Assembly (NCBI RefSeq): GCF_005049045.1
Contig: NZ_SUPK01000005.1
Span: 124,001-188,000, forward strand
Direction of reading: 5' to 3'
Source: Cohnella pontilimi
GTDB taxonomy: Bacteria > Bacillota > Bacilli > Paenibacillales > Paenibacillaceae
Length of the DNA: 64,000 nt
The notes beneath the pieces are model-generated. The model was not told where the DNA came from. It searched no databases and was given only the letters and a program-made list of their open reading frames with translations. A program made the translations under genes and the position numbers. Shown here in pieces: positions 62,601 to 64,000 of the stretch (its first letter is position 1; every line of letters begins with the position of its first letter).

Positions 62601-62674
62601 ACTACACGGGCCGTCCGATGACTTCCTCGCAGTTCAAGGCTTGGACCAAACGGCTGAACCTCGCACCGCAATAA
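59639..62674 (+). CDS. LacI-type sensor / PAS / GGDEF / EAL cyclic-di-GMP protein
   Basis: A 1011-residue cytoplasmic protein. Residues 1-275 are a LacI/PurR-type periplasmic-binding fold without HTH (YRIGVIATHMDGEYYG, HRQIAYVGHM, DDVAVVGFDDTYDADTFDPPLTTVRQ). A helix (about 285-325) and a possible GAF-like region follow, then PAS/PAC (about 455-570). The GGDEF domain (575-740) has RLGGDEF at 658-664 but no RxxD inhibitory site. The EAL domain (750-1005) keeps EALLRW (788-793), DDFGTG, KID and AEGVET. Both activities could be functional. Start ATG 59639; a TTG at 59618 has no ribosome site. It probably couples a sugar-like ligand to c-di-GMP. Confidence 0.92.
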   Translation: MGKRYRIGVIATHMDGEYYGRLLTHLHKILREKECQLIAIQAADDDSGIRALEHAIAIDIIDAWILILPSSRPAFVDELFESGKPIVCVGFQSPDDEVGSILVDNRNGMKDAVLHLIDHGHRQIAYVGHMDEYDLRQRFAGYCDALEERGIVLDDRLVISARDNLLEAGAEAARRLIESGVAFTAVAAGTDFTAFGVIDTLREHGRMTPDDVAVVGFDDTYDADTFDPPLTTVRQSHEALAQEACRILIDRLSGGRESPHRTSFVPVQLIARQSCGCKKALVLSSEEMLSLRQTLSNLRSTLQRVTINSIEMTEGLIKATEDTSVHISDLFWSQYHWGCLALWEPDEFGRRQLVVRQIFSRRGDPLPPIGQAFPLKQFPPVDFLPPTAEFGGEDIVLLHPVKTEMHDWGIMTLAGPYDPVNEWVADDLSMQSFTILAVTLEREALFKRNRAMADKLEIVLRTTSDGIWEWDLEKNRMEWNIGANSVMSRVAESLTDNPLSLLTLVHPADVKKVEKAFAFPLPEGRRITVEFRIRSHEERDIWVFGAGEVIRDSSGSPVKIIGSVADITEKKESEARIIELAYHDALTGLPNRVLFQERLEKALERVQRRPGKLAVFMIDLDRFKFVNDTLGHQAGDKLLQQVADRLRVVVAEKGTIARLGGDEFIVLLPRLNREEEATELAASLLRNLDRPFELEGQQIYVAASVGTSLYPDHGADSDTLIRYADLAMYHAKENGGNGLELYMPSLGSRNDERFTMETGLRRALDRGEFSLLFQPQFHLATGELYGAEALLRWETPEGRQIPPCEFIPLAEETGLIIPIGQWVLEQACLACKRWYDNGHTSLIVSVNISALQFQSDLFPDAVRQVLRQTGTDPTRLCLEITEYTAVQNLERSIRILKELAGIGVKFAIDDFGTGQSQLVLLRKFPAHHIKIDTTFIRDMMEQPDDEAIVRAVIGLSHSLGLTVTAEGVETEGQMHKLRQMNCDRIQGYYTGRPMTSSQFKAWTKRLNLAPQ

Positions 62675-62750
62675 CCGATTGTCCGCACTGGGGCAGGTAT
62701 GCGGAGGAGCAGGGCTTCTATAAGTGAGCGCTGCTCCTCATTACCGCCGT

Positions 62751-63605
62751 TTAATCTTGCTCCACGCGAATGCTGCCGCTGTCGGCGCGGACTTTCACCA
62801 CGTCGCCCGTTTGCCTTTTGGATTCCGGGGCATGAACCGTGCCGGAATCGGCCTGCACATCATACACGCCTGCGAATGAAGCCGGCATATGAACGTACAC
62901 GCTGCCGGATTCCGCTTTAATATCCGTCGAAGACGTATCTTCCTTATAAAGCTTAATGCTGCCGGAATCGGCGGACAAGCGCGTGGGGCCGGTCACATTC
63001 TCCAGCTTGATGGAGCCCGAATCCGCGTGGATCTCGGCGTTGCCGTGAACACCGTTCGCGGTGATGCTGCCGGAATCCGCTCGAATATTGAGCCGGTCGG
63101 CCGTAAGATCGCGAATGGTTACGCTGCCGGAATCGATTTGGAGATCCGCTTTCCGAACTTGGGCGCCGTACACCGCCAGGCTGCCCGAGTCGGATTTGAC
63201 CTGGAGCGTCTCCAAAAATGGCGAGCCGTCCGCCAATGCCACGACGATCTGCTGCTTCGCATCGGTGGACCCGAATCGGAGCCAGTCGAACCATCTCCAC
63301 GATTGATTCCTTAAATCCAATTCCAACGTCCCCGACGACAGCGCGGCTTCCGACACCGCCTGGCGCATCTGCTTCGTTCCTTGACCCGTGATCGACACGG
63401 AGTTCGTACCGTCACTGCTTTTTACGAATCGAATCTCCGTTTCATAATCGCTTTTCGTTTGCAAATTCCGCAGTTCGCCGGATGCAAACGTCCATTTTTT
63501 GTCCAAGTTAGACATAGGCTCCTCCGTTGACCAGCGGTTTCCGGCCAGCACGGCCAATCCGATGATCACCAGTGCGATGCCTGCGACGGTTCTTAACTTT
63601 GCCAT
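62751..63605 (-). CDS. DUF4097-family repeat protein, membrane-anchored
   Basis: A 284-residue protein. N-terminal TM or uncleaved signal (VAGIALVIIGLAVLAG), then a repetitive domain in which (A)DSGS(I/V) recurs about nine times at roughly 18-20-residue spacing (LQVKSDSGSLAVYGAQ, LQIDSGSVTIRDL, IRADSGSITANG, IHADSGSIKLEN, and more), predicting a right-handed beta-helix. DUF4097 proteins are often linked to envelope stress; this one has no obvious partner in view. Confidence 0.88.
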   Translation of the reverse strand: MAKLRTVAGIALVIIGLAVLAGNRWSTEEPMSNLDKKWTFASGELRNLQTKSDYETEIRFVKSSDGTNSVSITGQGTKQMRQAVSEAALSSGTLELDLRNQSWRWFDWLRFGSTDAKQQIVVALADGSPFLETLQVKSDSGSLAVYGAQVRKADLQIDSGSVTIRDLTADRLNIRADSGSITANGVHGNAEIHADSGSIKLENVTGPTRLSADSGSIKLYKEDTSSTDIKAESGSVYVHMPASFAGVYDVQADSGTVHAPESKRQTGDVVKVRADSGSIRVEQD

Positions 63606-63790
63606 GTATTTCCTCCCCTTCTTAACTGTAGCTTACCGGAATGGCGAATTGCGGGAAACCGTCTGCGGGTCCTTCCACACCCGGACTTTGGTCGGGCTTA
63701 CCACGCTGTACAAACAAAGACTACAAATCGTCACATTTTTGTGCTAAAATGTTCACAAAGAGCGTTTTCATCATGAAGAGGTGAGACCCT

Positions 63791-64000
63791 GTGCAAAATC
63801 GTGAAATGTCCCGTACGCTCAAATGGATCTCTGTCATTGTCGTCGCTTTGGGCGCCGTTTTCTGTATGTTGAATCTCGCGGAATTTAACGACCGGAATCT
63901 CGGCCTGATGATCGGGATCGGCTTTTTGGTCGGCGGCATTCAAATTTTGGTGTTCGGCGCGATTGCCCCGTTGATGCAGAAGCGGCAAGAAGAGAGCGCG
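63791..64000 (+). CDS. Membrane protein, 3' end outside the window
   Basis: The visible 70 residues start MQNREMSRTLKWISVIVVALGAVFCML, with two TM helices (about 11-28 and 37-57) and a charged continuation. GTG start nine bases after GAGGTGAG-type ribosome site. The family is not recognisable from this fragment. Confidence 0.75.
   Translation, partial: MQNREMSRTLKWISVIVVALGAVFCMLNLAEFNDRNLGLMIGIGFLVGGIQILVFGAIAPLMQKRQEESA

Overview
The window looks like a chromosomal segment of an aerobic, endospore-forming Bacillales bacterium, most likely Paenibacillaceae. The evidence is a GerA-type germinant-receptor operon, alpha/beta-type and H-type small acid-soluble spore proteins, DUF3243, DUF3900 and CsbD proteins, strong AGGAGG ribosome-binding sites, TTG/GTG starts, a T-box in front of serS, and a moderately high GC content. 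The species cannot be named from this sequence alone. There is no phage, insertion sequence, CRISPR array, rRNA or tRNA gene in view.

Layout. 1-5.9 kb: end of an amino-acid ABC ATPase, an OsmC protein, an APH(3')-like kinase, T-box-controlled serS, and an exporter/ArsR-like regulator pair. 5.9-10.1 kb: a chemoreceptor without a sensor domain and a two-gene OpuC/EgtUV-type importer. 10.1-18.1 kb: a class I cyclic-di-GMP riboswitch feeding a 1788-residue secreted repeat protein, then a GPH sugar transporter with a ChbG/YdjC deacetylase. 18.1-22.4 kb: pepT, a DMT permease, a MerR remnant behind an intact MerR-type promoter, paired membrane proteins and a hypothetical. 22.4-26.5 kb: the germination receptor operon. 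26.5-30.5 kb: ring-cleavage dioxygenase, MFS exporter, catalase with a PerR-like box. 30.4-33.8 kb: a self-regulated AHSA1/ArsR pair, then an ECF sigma factor with a propeller-bearing membrane anti-sigma factor and a lipoprotein. 33.9-39.4 kb: EmrAB-type exporter, flavodoxin, cyclophilin lipoprotein and two futalosine-pathway menaquinone genes. 39.6-48.9 kb: a heterodimeric ABC exporter, MFS genes, two unrelated intergenic repeat arrays around a DUF1761 gene, TetR and pirin. 48.9-57 kb: HTH protein, XPD/DinG-like helicase-nuclease, spore proteins, a GH4 glycosidase and a ThiF-like enzyme. 57-64 kb: a dihydroorotate-dehydrogenase-like/membrane fusion, an L,D-transpeptidase, a LacI-type sensor/GGDEF/EAL protein, a DUF4097 protein and a cut-off membrane gene.

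The strongest candidates for something under-described are: (1) cyclic-di-GMP control of the FN3/OmpL47-like surface protein, with a GGDEF-EAL enzyme carrying a sugar-binding-type domain in the same window; (2) the degenerate dihydroorotate-dehydrogenase-like domain fused to a duplicated membrane module with two His-Asp-Arg motifs; (3) an exact-period 51-bp, nine-copy array with a nested 153-bp pattern; (4) a second repeat family arranged as two opposed sub-arrays; and (5) a sigma/anti-sigma system whose outer sensor is predicted to be a TolB-like propeller. All functions are inferred by reading motifs by eye; no database search was run.
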